From: Ciona savignyi
Lineage: Eukaryota; Chordata; Ascidiacea; Phlebobranchia; Cionidae
NCBI GenBank assembly: GCA_000149265.1
Contig: CH003107.1
Coordinates: 88,414-152,413 of the forward strand
Direction of reading: 5' to 3'
DNA length: 64,000 nt
Part shown: positions 47,660 to 60,300 of the stretch, piece after piece
How the letters are laid out: each line of letters starts with the position of its first letter
Position numbering within the stretch: the first letter of the stretch is position 1
Program-made: the position numbers and the translations under genes
The notes under the pieces: model-generated
What the model was told of the DNA's origin: nothing
What the model saw: the letters and a program-made list of their open reading frames with translations, nothing else
Database searches by the model: none

Positions 47660-48261
47660 TGTTACGGTTATTAATCCCAAAATTGTTGTATACGATTTCT
47701 ATTATTTCCATTGTTATCAAAACCACCATGCGTAACGGGCAAAACCACCATGCGTTACGGATTGCGACATTTCTTTGTCTAAGTGCCATGCCAAGTTAGA
47801 TCAGCCATGTTTGTGTACGATGTGTACGCCAGTTTTCCAAATTGTTTAGTGTAGCTTGTGTTGTGGCTGCAGTATATGTTATGCTGATATTGTAGCAGTA
47901 ATATTTCACCTAGCTTAATTGCAATACTTCAATGTTTAAATCTAGCTATTGTGTAGCATTTGCAATTGTGAAAGTATTTAAGGTACTATATGTGTTATGC
48001 TAAACTGCCTCTATTTGAATTGCTAACTGTGTATTCTATTTGTATAAGGTTGATCGAATCGTGGTTGAACACCTCAGAAATTTAGTCGTTTAGTCGCTAC
48101 TGTTCATTTCATCTACTTCACTGCACCGGAACTGTATAATACACTTTTCTGCAACTATAGTGATGTGTTTGATGGGCAGTCACTTAATCGCTGACAAGAC
48201 TACCGATTTGATTGACATACCACGACCATAGGGTCACGTAGGATACGGTTTAAAATCTACA
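47660..48261 (+). repeat. 3' LTR of the younger BEL element
   Basis: 602 bp, near-identical to the 5' LTR. The spliced-leader-like word is kept at 48033-48048. Confidence 0.93.
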
Positions 48262-50038
48262 TAAGCTAAACTAAATCTAAGTTCATGGCTCATGAACTGA
48301 CCATGATATATTTCATTTACGCGAAGACCCTCGATTGCATTTCCCATCAAATTCTCTGTGTTTATAGAGCTGACAAATGTATGAGCTTGCAACAAGTCAA
48401 GCTTGACTGAGTTACTTTAGCTGACATGATCGGTAACTACAACATATTATGCAATGAAGAGTTTTAACGTGTCCAGCTAAAGCTATTACAGCAAGCTGAT
48501 ATACAATCTTGCTATAACATGGCTGTAATAACGGTTTATAGAATAGGTTGCTTAATCATCATAGTTTATTACGAATAAAGATACGGGTGAAAAATTGTCA
48601 ACGCGGAAACGATTTTTATTACGTGCAGAATATACATTTACAGTTATAAAGCAAGGGAGGTAAAACGACGCAACAAGAGACTGAATTTAGTCGAGCAAAT
48701 CGACCGAACAATAGAAGTGCAATCCAGCAAAGCGCACAATTTAACCCAAGCGGACATGTAATAATATTAACCCAGTACAAAGGTATAAAAATTGTATTTA
48801 GAAGGCGTTCGAGTAATTATTCTTCCTATCTCTTCAATGCAAACTGAACTCACATAAACGGCTGTCAATCAAATTCCTGACAGAGGAAGTTTTGGATCTA
48901 CGTCACATCCGCCCGTTCATAGAGGTCTTAATTGGTTATACGCCATCTTGGAAACGGTGACCGTTCCAGTTTGGTTTAAAGTGTTCGAACTTACTGGTAG
49001 GGCTCATTCTGTGAGACTCCTGTCCAAATTTTAACCGTTTCTGTCGACCGCTTCGGCTATTACAGGCCTTCGACTAAAGGGTGGTCATTCTGTAGATTTC
49101 ATTTGGGCGACAGTGTCACTGGTGATGACTGAAACTCTTCGTACACATCAGAATTCACTGGTTGCTGTTCCACAAATTCCAGCACATATTTTCACTGTAA
49201 TTTGAAAGGTTTAAAGTCCATAACCAGGGTACAAATTGTTGTTTTTGAGTAAAAATCTCACCCAATGTCACCTTTGAGCCTCGTGTGACCACATTTTGTC
49301 CGCCTCCACTTCTTTTACCAATGTTTGACAATCAAGGATGGTTAGGATTGGTAAGATTTTATATCTTTTGTATGTATAAGTGTTCAACAATACATCTAGG
49401 CCTTCACACCTGCCCAAAAATTGAAAAATATGAAAAAGGTACACCTGTGGATACCAAGAGGAGTACATTTTCCAGTCCGATATCACAAATCGGATTAACA
49501 GCCTGTATCGAAAGATTGTCTGGTATTTTTTAAAAGCCATTCGAACTTAAGTTCTTGAAAAAATATCCGAACGACCCTCTACCGGAGTGAAAATGACCAA
49601 AAATGAGGAAAAATGACTTATTAATTACTTTGCTAATTAGCATAAGTAATTAAGTGTAATATTTTAGACAAACAGTTGACTAGTAACATGTATCCACACT
49701 CAAATTTCTATAAATTAGGAGATTTTGGCAAAAAAAATCAAAATGGCCAGTTTTTCATTTAACAACCCTTGCCCAAAGGGTAAGTATTACTTCCGCGGAT
49801 CGGGCAACGGGTTCGTGGTTTGAATATGACGCGTATCGTGAAATCAAAAATAGTTCTCTGGTTATAATTAGTGGTCGCGTCTAGAGGACGAACTTTGAGT
49901 ACAAGTTAATATTCAATTTAGATTGATTATTAGCGCGCGAACAATTGTGAAAAGTTGTTTAAAAGTTAATTACGTCATGACTATAGCCCTATAGAATTGT
50001 ACATTACATTTCAAAATCTAAATCCAGTTATTTCAAAT
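48262..50038. other. Spacer with a short inverted dispersed repeat
   Basis: The only repeat seen is about 48893-48950 (cacatccgcccgttcataga, then ggtcttaattggttatacgc), whose reverse complement lies at 17172-17225. No gene is recognised. Confidence 0.5.
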
Positions 50039-52708
50039 TCATGTACTAATGGGTCTCTCACACAATGGACGCATACGAACAGTTATACTGCACGGCCAAT
50101 CATGCATTTCCCCATATTCTGTTAGCACAGCACAATTTTCGCTCCTTCCTCCCCCTGGTTCACGTTCGTCCCAGTTTGCCTGGCTCTCCATCAGTTGGTT
50201 CCCATCCTCCCAAACCCAACTCCCCTCATTAGCGCGGTCGGTTACCCAGCCATAAGAGGTTAAAGGACGGGTCGCCGGGGAACTTGTCAGAATTGTAGAA
50301 AGCGATGTTTCTTTGTGAAACAAAGTTTGGGTTTAGCGACAGAGTAAGACCTTCTTGTTGAACGGCCGCCTAACTCAATCGGTAAGAGCGTCTGCGGTCT
50401 GCCAGGATTGAAACCAGTCGGTGTATAAACGGATGTGGACGTGGGCAAGGCACTTACTGTATATTGACCGGATTTCAATGATTTAATTGGTTGACGGTGC
50501 CAACTAAAATTAGAACGAGCGTCTCAATCATATACAAACGCTCCCTGGTAACCTGACGGTGGGCGCAAGATAATCTAAAGTTGACCCATTTTGAAAACGT
50601 TGCCTACGTTTTCCCATTCACTGAAATCCAACATGAATATCCTATCATATACAGTAATGCCTTATGATTGTGGACATGTTACAATCCTATTTATACCCAA
50701 CAATAAGGGAAATGCTACTCAACTGTAAACTAAAACATCTGATCAGTCGTGTATCTAAATGAGTGGCGGGGCCATTCATGACTAATGTTATCATGATAGG
50801 ATCGTCACAAAGACCATAAGATCGTCACCAGTGTTTTGTACAGAATCGTTATAAATGTGAAACCGAGTTATTCTACGTGAAATCGAGTTTGTTGAGTGGT
50901 AACCGCTGGGTCATGGTACGTAAACGAGTGTTTTGTTGAGTAACAAAGGGGGGTGCTCTTCTTATGGTTTGAAGCAGCATTTGTTAGGTGTTACACTCGT
51001 AATTTTACTTTAGCTGTTTAATTGAAATTAAATACAACTTAGTGTTTCCATGAGTATATTATAGTCACAGACCATTCAAAGGGATAAGCCTACTGAGATA
51101 AATAAATAGTTTAACGCACTATACAGTGACTGAATATGTGTTGACAAACAAACGAAGCAATTAAATCTATGTGTATACAGCTAAGCTAACCTTACTTGAT
51201 GTTTTTTATATTGAAAATAGAGATATCGAAGGATAAAAGGTAAATGAGAAACAATTAACGTAACAAAAAACACGAAATAACAAATGAGAAAAACACAATC
51301 TCTCGCATTTACAATATGTATATTGCTGAACTTACCTTAATGATTTGAGAGATGAGATCCTGGACGCCCCTACAACAGCGGAAATATTGCGACAGGCTGC
51401 TATTGCGCCGTCATAGTCGGTCCTGGATGGTAACACGCGGTACATGTATCGGCCTCCCGGGGTGTACCATTCCACACCTTCTACATCTGCCAACCACAAA
51501 TTTGCGTTTTAAGTTCGAAGGAACGGGCAAGGTGGGGATCGAATGGCTCGATGTGGGAACATCAGTGATAATCTATCTTTTATGATTTTCGTGGACTTAA
51601 TGGCTAGGCAATTAAGCTTTCGTATTTGAGAAAATTATTTTGTTATTTGGTCAATTATGGACAAAATCAATATAGATTCCTTTCGAACCCGAGGAAGCTC
51701 ATTTTTCTTTCACTTTATTTTATTCTGCGTTAATCTCGTAAATGTCCGGTCGGCAGGTAATTGCAAAAACGGGTTATTCGAACAGGTTAACAATTGTAAG
51801 TTATCCTAACTGATATGCTAAAAGTCATATAATAAATCGGTCTTTATTCAAAGTTAGGTCTTAACAGTAGTGACTTACTTATTACTCGTTCCATTCCGGC
51901 CGCCAAAGATTCTATTGAAAGATAAGTTACAACGTTTGAAGAATAGCAATATAATGGTGTCAACTCAATTTTATTGCGGTTTTGCTTAAAAAGCGTCATC
52001 AGTTCTTGTATTTAGGACTGGATGTTCATCTTTTTTCCAATGGTAGAGTTACGCAAGCGAAATTACAAGGAAAATCGTCAGATTACCTGGTGTCCAGTGA
52101 ATTGTAGCCACCACTTCCGTAACCAGAACGGTGTGCTACGAATGTTTACCGTTTTTAAAAACAACTTTTGACGGTTCAAGTTTTGAATCCATGATGGGCT
52201 TGTAACTCAGATAGTTTTACATGGAAATCTGTATCTTTTCGGGTCGTGTAAATCACTAACTAACGTTAAAGTAATTTTCATGAACGGTTGTGTTGCCGAA
52301 TGGTTAACGCGAACGATTAAAATACCACCCCATATATAAACAAGGGGTTGGTAACGTGTCTATCATGGGTTCGAAACCAGGCCGAATAAAAATAATCACC
52401 AATGTTGCAATTCATTATCCAACGTTACGTCACTCACCCAAGTTGGCAACTTTTCTCTCCAATGTTGAGACTGTATTCATCGCTTCAAAGAATCGCTCCG
52501 GAAACCTTGGACCTCCCACTTCACCCTTTTCGCCTTTGCGCCCGGGAACCCCCTCATCCCCTTTTACTCCCGCTGGCCCCCGTTTTCCTGAAGCCCCCAT
52601 CACCCCAAGCCCCTCACCCTCCGACCGACATGTCAGAAGGACCTGGCTTGTCTGAACGACAGCGACGCAAGCGGCAAAAATAACCACAAATTTGAAATAA
52701 TCGAACAT
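50039..52708 (-). CDS. Collectin-like C-type lectin, 3 exons, 221 aa
   Basis: A secreted pattern-recognition lectin of the collectin/MBL type. Exons on the minus strand: 52438-52708, 51336-51486 and 50039-50282. Donors are TTGG|gtgagt and AAG|gtaagt; acceptors are ggttggcag and attctgacaag. The phases join exactly (666 bp with stop). Residues ~1-20 are a signal peptide, Cys27 could link subunits, 35-67 hold 11 Gly-X-Y triplets, ~70-90 form a coiled-coil neck, and 91-221 the CRD. The four CRD cysteines are present (122, 191, 205, 215), as are GWVTDRANEGSWVW and NWDEREP. The sugar/calcium motif reads EPG (182-184) rather than EPN or QPD, and the usual WND reads MHD, so ligand binding may differ. 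It is shorter than mammalian MBL, mainly in the collagen part. MBL-like genes are known in Ciona; I cannot say which this is. Confidence 0.88.
50363..50645 (+). repeat. SINE family 2, copy in collectin intron 2
   Basis: tRNA-like head (ggccgcctaactcaatcggt) with B-box-like attgaaaccagtcgg, then the shared body (gggcaaggcactta, ctggtaacctgacggtgggc, gcaagataatct) and tail aacatgaatatcct. Antisense to the collectin gene. Confidence 0.75.
52284..52382 (+). repeat. tRNA-like SINE (family 1), copy 3
   Basis: cggttgtgttgccgaatggt with A-box-like tgccgaatgg and B-box-like catgggttcgaaaccag. Lies in collectin intron 1, ~55 bp past the exon 1 donor. Confidence 0.65.
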
Positions 52709-52719
52709 CTGAAATTATA

Positions 52720-52955
52720 TGCGGCCCATTAGCTTTGTGGGTTAGTGCTTTCGCCTTTCAGCTGAAGGGTGAAGCGCTTATTGTCTAAACTCAGTGAAAT
52801 GAAGGGATTTATCAAATTAAACATCTGAATAATACACAGCACACTGCAATAGCTTCGGTAACTCGACGGTGGGCGTGAGGTGATCTGACGATTGCCCCAT
52901 TGTTAACCCCCTTTAGTTTTTCCCATTCACATGGATAAACATGAATATCCTCTTT
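52720..52955 (+). repeat. SINE family 2, copy beside the collectin start
   Basis: Head cggcccattagctttgtggg, body cggtaactcgacggtgggcg, tail aaacatgaatatcctc. Its first base lies about 12 bp upstream of the collectin ATG on the opposite strand, so it occupies the promoter or 5' UTR side of that gene. Confidence 0.75.
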
Positions 52956-54118
52956 TTGTCTATATTTTCTTTCGTAATAACAGTAAATACTGTACGATTT
53001 AACTTAAAAAATGTTTTTGTTAATTTTTGGTCTCGTCACAAATGAATGTATCCAACTGTGAGGATTAAAAATTAATTATATTTTATATTAAAATATTTTG
53101 CCTGGTGGAAAAGGGCAAAGAGGGCTTCATAGCAAACAAATTAGTTAGATTACCTTATTCTTACCACCGGAAGACTAGAACTAAATGTTGTTGAGTTTGT
53201 TAAACAGCCGTCTCTGTTCAAACAATTAAACCAGTAGTTTCAGGTAATGTCCTGAAGTGCAAAGGAAACAAGCAGACACTGGTTGGTTAACCGTCATTGC
53301 GGTTTGAATAGGTTGGTAGATTATAGAAGCTTGTTATAAATAATCACGCCGCTAAATAGCTTTGTGAGTTAACTTCCCTCTGGATGGTCGGCTATGCCTA
53401 GAGCAAGCCACTTTTTGTATACTGAATGCACCTAAAAGATTAGTGGGTTCGTCTAAAACTATAGGAATGTCTAAATTATATACAGCACCCTACAATGGCC
53501 CCGGTAACCCACGGTGGGCGCGAGATAATCTGACGGTTATCCGTATAGTATTGCACCCGCGCATAAAATATAAAATTTTATCCTATTTAATATTAACACG
53601 AAAATATATTTAAAACATTCGTCTATAATTAAACTGGAAAATTATAATTTTTAAGTTGACACGGATTGAATCACTTTACACACATACTGTGATTTAGCTG
53701 CCCCCACCTGTTAAACAAAAGTACATAATCTAACTTACTTGGACAATAATTGTATGATACAAAATTAAACCTCTTTTTATTTGAAACCTTGTCGACTGAT
53801 TAGCTTCCCCGGCCCTATTCAACTAGCTTTCTGCTTCCACAATCTAACTTACACGTGCATTCATTTAATTCTATTCACGCAACGTTTCCTCCCTTTGTTC
53901 AAGCTTTCAGCTTTGATGTCGAATTGAATTGAATTTTCCGCAAATTCTATGCTTGTGCAGTGAATGCATTGCAATCTCTATTCCGAGCAATTCAAGCAAC
54001 ATCGTTCTGTAAAAAAACAGCGAATTAACCGAGTGAAAAATCACCACCACTTGTAAAACCGTATATAATGATCATAGTATTTAAACTATGCATGTTTATG
54101 CAAATTTGCATCACCTAT
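52956..54118. other. Spacer with one SINE fragment
   Basis: No gene recognised; contains the SINE family 2 fragment at 53346-53545. Confidence 0.5.
53346..53545 (+). repeat. SINE family 2, partial copy
   Basis: Degraded head (taaatagctttgtgagttaa) and body (cggtaacccacggtgggcgc, gagataatctgacgg). The tail is missing. Confidence 0.65.
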
Positions 54119-54412
54119 AGAAGAGGATAGGATATTCGTGTTAATTCCCGTGAATGGGAATACGTAAGGGGGTTATCCCACGGACAAGTCAGATCACCTT
54201 GCGCCCAACGTTGGGTTACCGAAGCTACTGTGTATTGCGTATGATTTACACGTTCCTTCAATTTGGTAGAACCCATTAATCCGCTGGGTTCAGGCAATGC
54301 CCGTTAGGTGCCTTGCCCAAGGACACAACTGACTAGCTAGAGACCAGTTTTGAATCTGCAACCGTTCGGTTGGAAGTCAAGGTACCAATCCACCAAGCTA
54401 AGCGGTCGGACT
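54119..54412 (-). repeat. SINE family 2, full-length copy
   Basis: On the minus strand: head tccgaccgcttagcttggtg, A-box tagcttggtgg, B-box region ggttgcagattcaaaac, body ccttgggcaaggcacctaac, tail aacacgaatatcctatcct. This is the best-preserved copy for defining the ~290-bp family. Confidence 0.8.
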
Positions 54413-54539
54413 AATATCCTGGAAAGTTTTGTAAAATTTAACTTGGCCAAAAGTGTTATAATTCCTTAGCGAAAATACAAAAATGTTAGTTTTGCCCACA
54501 TTAATGTAAGTTATTGAAAACTTTGATAATTATAGCAGG

Positions 54540-55790
54540 TGTGAATAGCCGAAGTCCTGGCCATATCCGTTACTAGAAAAGAGTAAAATCCCCTCATGGA
54601 AGTTACCCAATATTATTACCATTCTCTGTAAACTTTGAGATTGGTCTGTAACTATTTTGAATCTCAAAAATGCCATATTATTTTCCCGCGAGATGGCGCT
54701 AGCAAATTATTTGTTAAAGCGATTTTTTGATGATTATTTTAGTATAAAAATGGCCAAGACCGTTCTCGCCAACTCGTCAATAGTTGCACAATCAAATGTA
54801 GAAACCTTAAATAAGTTAAAATGTGAACTTAACGATCTTGTAGAACGCCGGTCCAAGGGTGCAATAATTCGAAGTCGCGTAAAATGGGTAGAGCAGGGTG
54901 AAAAGTGTACTAAATACTTTTCAAATCTTGAAAAACAAAATGCAGAAAAAAAGGCATCTATCGACTTGAGAGCAATGGCCCTATTTTAACAGATCAAAAA
55001 AATCGTAAACGAACTTGCGACATTTTATGAAAGTCTATATAAAAAATGCGCGACGCTAACACCCGTCGAGGAAATATCTTCACATTTTCCTCACTGGACT
55101 TACCGTGTTTAGATGAAAATACCGCGAAAAGCATAGAATATGCCATAACTGAAGTAGAATGTCGTAAAGCCCTGGATACGATGCCAAACAATAAGTCTTG
55201 TGGTAGCGACGGTTTTCCCGCCGAATTTTACAAACTTTTTTGGATTGCAATAAAGTCTTATTTTATGGACGCGCTCCATTTCATAGAAAGAAATGGATAT
55301 CTGTCGGAAACGCAAAAGCACGGGGTAATAACACTAATTCGTAAACCTAACAAAAGTTTATTTTTAGCGACTAACTATCGCTTAATCTCTCTTTTGAACG
55401 TCGATTATAAAATAATTCGAAAGTAATAAACCGAATCAAGAGCCTCCTTCCCTCTTTGATACATCCCGATCAAAATGGGTTCATGAAAGGAAGGTATATA
55501 AGCAATAACATTCGACTTTTATTTAACTTAATCGATTATTGTGACTCTGAAAGCTTACCTGGGGCAATATTTAACGTGGACTTCTATAAAGCATTAGATA
55601 CGCTAAGCTGGACGTTTGTCAACCAAATGTTAAAACGATTGGGATTCGGTCAACATATTCAAAATTGGATAAGAACCTTTTATACCGACCCAAGCTGTTC
55701 CATTATAAACAATAACTACGTTTCCAAACAATTTAAATCCCAACGTGGCGTTCGTCAAGGTGATCCTTTGTCACCTACATTATTCGTTTT
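54540..55790 (+). mobile_element. L1/Tx1-like LINE ORF2 fragment
   Basis: The plus strand holds the linker between endonuclease and RT (RSRVKWVEQGEKCTKYFSNL) and RT up to motif B: SCGSDGFPAEFYKLFW, HGVITLIRKPNKS, DQNGFMKGRYISNNIRLLF, FNVDFYKALDTLSWTFVNQM, SQRGVRQGDPLSPTLF. It differs clearly from the CR1/L2-like LINE at 22 kb. Two frame changes occur (around 54990-55046 and 55426-55456). The sequence stops before the YADD motif, at the join with the next fragment near 55790. Confidence 0.82.
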
Positions 55791-56108
55791 GCATGATGAA
55801 GACAGCCCCGTTGAAGGTCCACACGCTTCGAACATCTCCTCGAATCCATCTAACCGCTCATCGGTGCGTTCATTCAAGGCCGTCAGTTCTTTGATGGAGG
55901 TCTCTAAAGCGTTGAAAGAAGATCTCATCTCTTCGCTCGATTTGATGAACCTGCCATGTTTAAGGAAGGAGATCTGGTTCTTCTTCAAACCTGGCCTCAA
56001 GCCCTTCTGCCTACCCTTAAAATCAAGAATTATTTTTCCACCTCTGAAAACTTCTTTATAATCAGTAAAGCTTTCATGTTTCGGTACAGATAAGAAACTT
56101 GAGCACAA
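55790..56108 (-). mobile_element. Antisense coiled-coil fragment, possible LINE ORF1
   Basis: The minus strand reads 100-odd codons with a heptad-rich end (SSFNALETSIKELTALNERT, DERLDGFEEMFEACG), similar in style to L1/Tx1 ORF1 coiled coils, preceded by a basic stretch (GGKIILDFKGRQKGLRPGLK). It abuts the plus-strand RT fragment, giving a head-on chimera. ORF1 identity is inferred; a fragment of a host gene is possible. Confidence 0.4.
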
Positions 56109-56109
56109 C

Positions 56110-57380
56110 AGCGTACAACTTATACACTATACCACAAAGGATAAGATAAGCTTCCCATTGCCCACCACTGGAGTATTATCGCTAAAACCTTGTGTATAAA
56201 AGCGACATTACATTTTATCCGGCGAATACGAAGTTCTAAGAAAAATAAACGTCGGTAGAGTCCTAGGAAAAAAGCATGAAAAGGTTCGACCTTCGATACA
56301 TTAAATGTGTGATGGCTAACTCAGTGGTGGGCGGTCCCTTTCCTTCAATAAAAGCTAAAGAAATACTTAAGTAATGTTGCTTATAAACGGTACCGTGAAG
56401 GTAGCCTTTAAACGTTTCATCTTAGGACTGAAACCAAGACCTGGTAAGTGCATTGGTTACATAACCAATAAACCTGCAGATCGTTGGTCCAAACTGGTTT
56501 TTAGAATATCCTGTCTTTCGTCGTTTATAAGCAATATGCTCTCGGAATATTCTTGAACGAAATTTCGCTTTCGATTCCATAATCCGAGGTCTGTAAAATA
56601 TCATGTTAGTAGGAGAGTGATTATGTAGGGTGGAGTGAGTCCATTGTAGCAATTACCTTACTAATTCGATGGGAACATGAATATAGTTCAGACCGGCACA
56701 GTCGGCGAATTTAAATCAGTTGCTTTTTATTACCAAAGTTAAATTGCTTCCTCATTTTACATTTATCGCTGCCACATTTTATTGCATCTGGGGATCGCGG
56801 TGCAGATATTACATCAACTGTGTAGAGCCATCTTATGTTTAGCACGGAATTATGTTGTATAATTTTAAATTTAATCTAGTATGAAACTATTATTTTAATC
56901 TAGGTAAGTATTATTTGATTTTAACCACTATTTCTACAATCAGAATATCGTCGTTATTGTATTGCGTTTAATGTTTAAAAAGTATGAATCAAGCCGATCA
57001 CTTCGTCGCTACAATTTACACTTACAATTTATACTTCGTCGCTACAATTTACAAAAGAATGCACAAATCGTGTGTTGTATGTCTGTATCCGGGCTGTTTA
57101 TTAAAATGTTATCATCACTTAATCAAGCCAAGCATAACTAGCAGCGTGTGTTTCATGTGTTACGATGGAACAGCAAACAATGCACTGATGTCTTGATGTT
57201 AATCATTTACCAATAGCGAAGCTGGAAACCTCGTGACATCGACATCGTTTCTGAGGTTACTTGGATGCATCGAGCGGTTCGTTGGAAACATCGAATGTAG
57301 CTATGGATATGTTTAAACGCACACATTATGTCAGCAATGGCAGGTAGAGATGTATGTAACAACATTGCACAGTGAACAAA
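56110..57380. other. Spacer upstream of C1GALT1-like gene
   Basis: No gene recognised. A small local duplication (cgtcgctacaatttac twice) lies at 57002-57052. The last part should hold the promoter of the galactosyltransferase gene. An AG (attgcacag) ends nine bases before its ATG and could be a cis or trans acceptor. Confidence 0.5.
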
Positions 57381-60300
57381 ATGCGAAGACAGGAGATTTT
57401 ATTGTTTTTCCTCGGTATTTCTGTTGGGTGTTTGATATCGCGACTTCAATATCAGCGAAACTTGTCCAAGATCGGTTTCATCACCAGGTTAGTGTTGGTG
57501 TAGACACTTTAAAATCAAGACGCTTAATTGCACTGAACAATTAACAGCGGTTAATTATTAATTGATTATTTAAAACCAGAAGAAACCTTTGGTACCGACT
57601 GATTAGCTTGGTGGCTTTGTACGTCGCATTTCAGTCGAAGTGTAAACGGTTCGAAGCTGGTCTCTAGCTAATCTGTCGTGTTCTTAGGCAAACACTTGAC
57701 GGACATTGACTAAACCTAACAGATTAATGGGGTTTTACTAAATTGAAAGAAACGTGTGAATCATACGCAACACACTGTAATAGCTCCGGTAACCCGACGG
57801 TGGGCGCGAGGTGATCTGACGATTGCCGGTGTGTTAACCCCCTTGGTTTCCCCATTCAAGGAGTTAAACATAAATGTCCTACCCAATCCATCCATCCTAA
57901 TAATATGAAACACAGGAATGGAAAAGATAATTATTTAAATCGCTTGTATGCTATCAGATACTTTGATATTGTAACATATCATTTAAACTAAAAAGTTCTT
58001 GCATCCAGTAATAATGTATTGCAGCCATAATAAGTCTTTGGTAAAACCTCCCGATTTAGCACGAAATATAATGAGATTATTGTTTTATTGTAGAAATGAA
58101 AACCTCGCAGTAACCGGCAAATTGGCATCAAACGCCACACCGGCTCGTACACTACAATCAACAGCAACAACCCCAGGTAAATAACTTAGTTCGGGTGGAA
58201 CATTCATGATTATTCCCGTGGACGGTGAAATGCAAGGACCGTAGCTGAAAGGCGACGCACTTACCCACCCGGCAAATCTGCCAGACATGTCAACGAATCA
58301 TTAAGAAAATGATTAAATAAACAAAGATTTGCGGAGTTTTGGCGATTTCCCTCGATTCTATTGTTGAGCGGGAGTTAAATATCCGCCGAGGAAGAAACGT
58401 GGGAAGATTCTTCCGCCATGAACCAGTAATGACGACATTGAGACTTGAATCACCTCCAATGTAGTTTTCACCTTGTGGTGCCACATAAGAAGACCCGGTG
58501 GTGTGTACCACGTGAATAGGAACGTGTGGTGGACGATAGTTAACCAGTTTAAATCCTGTCGGAAGAAAATAAAGTTTCTAGCATGAGACATATTTAAAAT
58601 ATTCTTCCCTCTAGGTGGCAGTGGTGTTCGAGTTCTCTGTTGGGTGATGACATCACCGGTGACGTCATACACACGAGCGATCCACGTGAAGAGAACTTGG
58701 GGCGCGAGATGCGACAAACTCGTCTTCATGAGCTCCAAGGAAGATCAGGTGGTTATGGGTTCCATTTGAAACAAGGTCGTTTTGTTTCTTTCTTTGTTCA
58801 AACGCTTGACAGGGAAGTCACGCGGCGTCGACATCTACCAGAGGGAGCGAAGGAATTATAATGGAACTTTGTAGTTTGTTAGACGACATGATCTAGATAT
58901 GCAGAAACCTAAACACTCTCTAGTTTTATTTTCCTCCGTCTTTCAACATAGCACACATCATACGCGGTCCACCACGTAGGCATAGTCGGGTTATGAGGTA
59001 ACATCGCTTACATGGTACTACAGAATAGGATATGAAGAACTCTATACTTGTAATCTTGAGACGACGTTTTACAATTTGTTGCTCAGAATTTACCAGCTGT
59101 TGGACTTCCTGTCGCGGAAGGACGGGATCATCTTTATGACAAAACAAAGGCTGCGTTCCAGTATTTGTGGAAGCATCACAAAAACGACGCTGATTGGTTC
59201 TTGAAGGCCGATGACGATACCTACGTCATAATAGAAAATCTAAAGTAGGGTGTAAACTAAACACCATTGTGACGCAATTAGGCTTCGTTAGTTGCAGACA
59301 TATATGTTAATATGCTGGCCACTAGGGGTAGGATGAGATATTCATGTTTATCTCAGTGAATGGGAAAACACAGGGGACTTTATATCACCTCGTATCCACC
59401 GTCGGGTTATAAAAGCTATTGCAGTGTGTTGTGTATGATTCACACGTTCCTTAAATTTAGTAAAACGCATTATTCTACTGGGTTCAAGCAATGTCCGTTA
59501 AGTTCCTTGCCCAAGGATACATCAGACTAACTAACCACCAGTTTGATACCACCAAGCTATTCTGTCGGGCCAAACTTTTCAAAATAATTGAAATTCTTTT
59601 GATTTGTCCCAGCAAACGTCTTAAAACGGGTTTTCATCTGAACGTATTTTGCTTGAAATTCGAATCATTGACCTAAATTTGCCTCAAAATTTTATTCCTT
59701 AAATTCCAGGTTGTTACTAAAAGATTACGATTCGTTCCAACCAATGTACTTTGGTCGCAAGTTCACTCCCCTGGTTGAGCAAGGCTACATGAGTGGGGGA
59801 GCCGGGTATGTGCTGAGCAAGACGGCGCTGAACAGGTGTGGCGGTTGCTTATCTTTCGGCATTTCTACCGTCCACATTGCCATGCACACCATGTCGTTTG
59901 ATGTCTCAGTGCACTGCGCTGCGACGCGTCCAAATGTTCCAACTCATTTATATGCAACTGTGGGTTTCGGATCACCTGATCACAATTCACCAAAACATGA
60001 CGCCGTTAGATGGCACTCCACTGAGTGTATGATACACAGCTAAATATACTTTCCAAACCACTATATATTAGGATTGATGCGAGTTTGCGCCTTGAATGAG
60101 ATATCTATGCAGGTCGTCTGATCTTCTTCATTCATTCCAGATACGACCAAGCGCTTCGTATGAACCGATGTCCAACCTTCGATCAAACCGAGGATATAGA
60201 GCTCGGCCGATGTCTCGCGCATATTGGGGTGAAAGCGATGGATTCCAGAGACGAACATTTCAGAGAAACCTTTTTCCCGTTTTCCCCCATTCTCCACCTA

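Larger units (their letters stand above)
42383..48261 (+). mobile_element. BEL/Pao LTR retrotransposon, young but incomplete
   Basis: Bounded by ~603-bp LTRs (42383-42986 and 47660-48261) that start tgttacgg and end tctaca and differ at only about eight sites (roughly 1-1.5%). This implies a young insertion. Flanking 5-mers are taaac and taagc, a near-match target duplication. Parts seen, plus strand: gag with DUF1759-like domain, CCHC-type fingers, A17-type protease, and the end of integrase. The reverse transcriptase and RNase H parts are not seen, so the copy is not whole, with only a few breaks otherwise. A 503-bp hAT MITE sits in the gag region. About 0.9 kb of unexplained sequence (46740-47659) separates integrase from the 3' LTR. 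Confidence 0.92.

Noticed and set aside
47341-47799. Plus-strand 152-codon frame as an envelope-like gene
   Set aside because: It overlaps the 3' LTR start and has low-complexity hydrophobic content without envelope motifs or conserved cysteine spacing.
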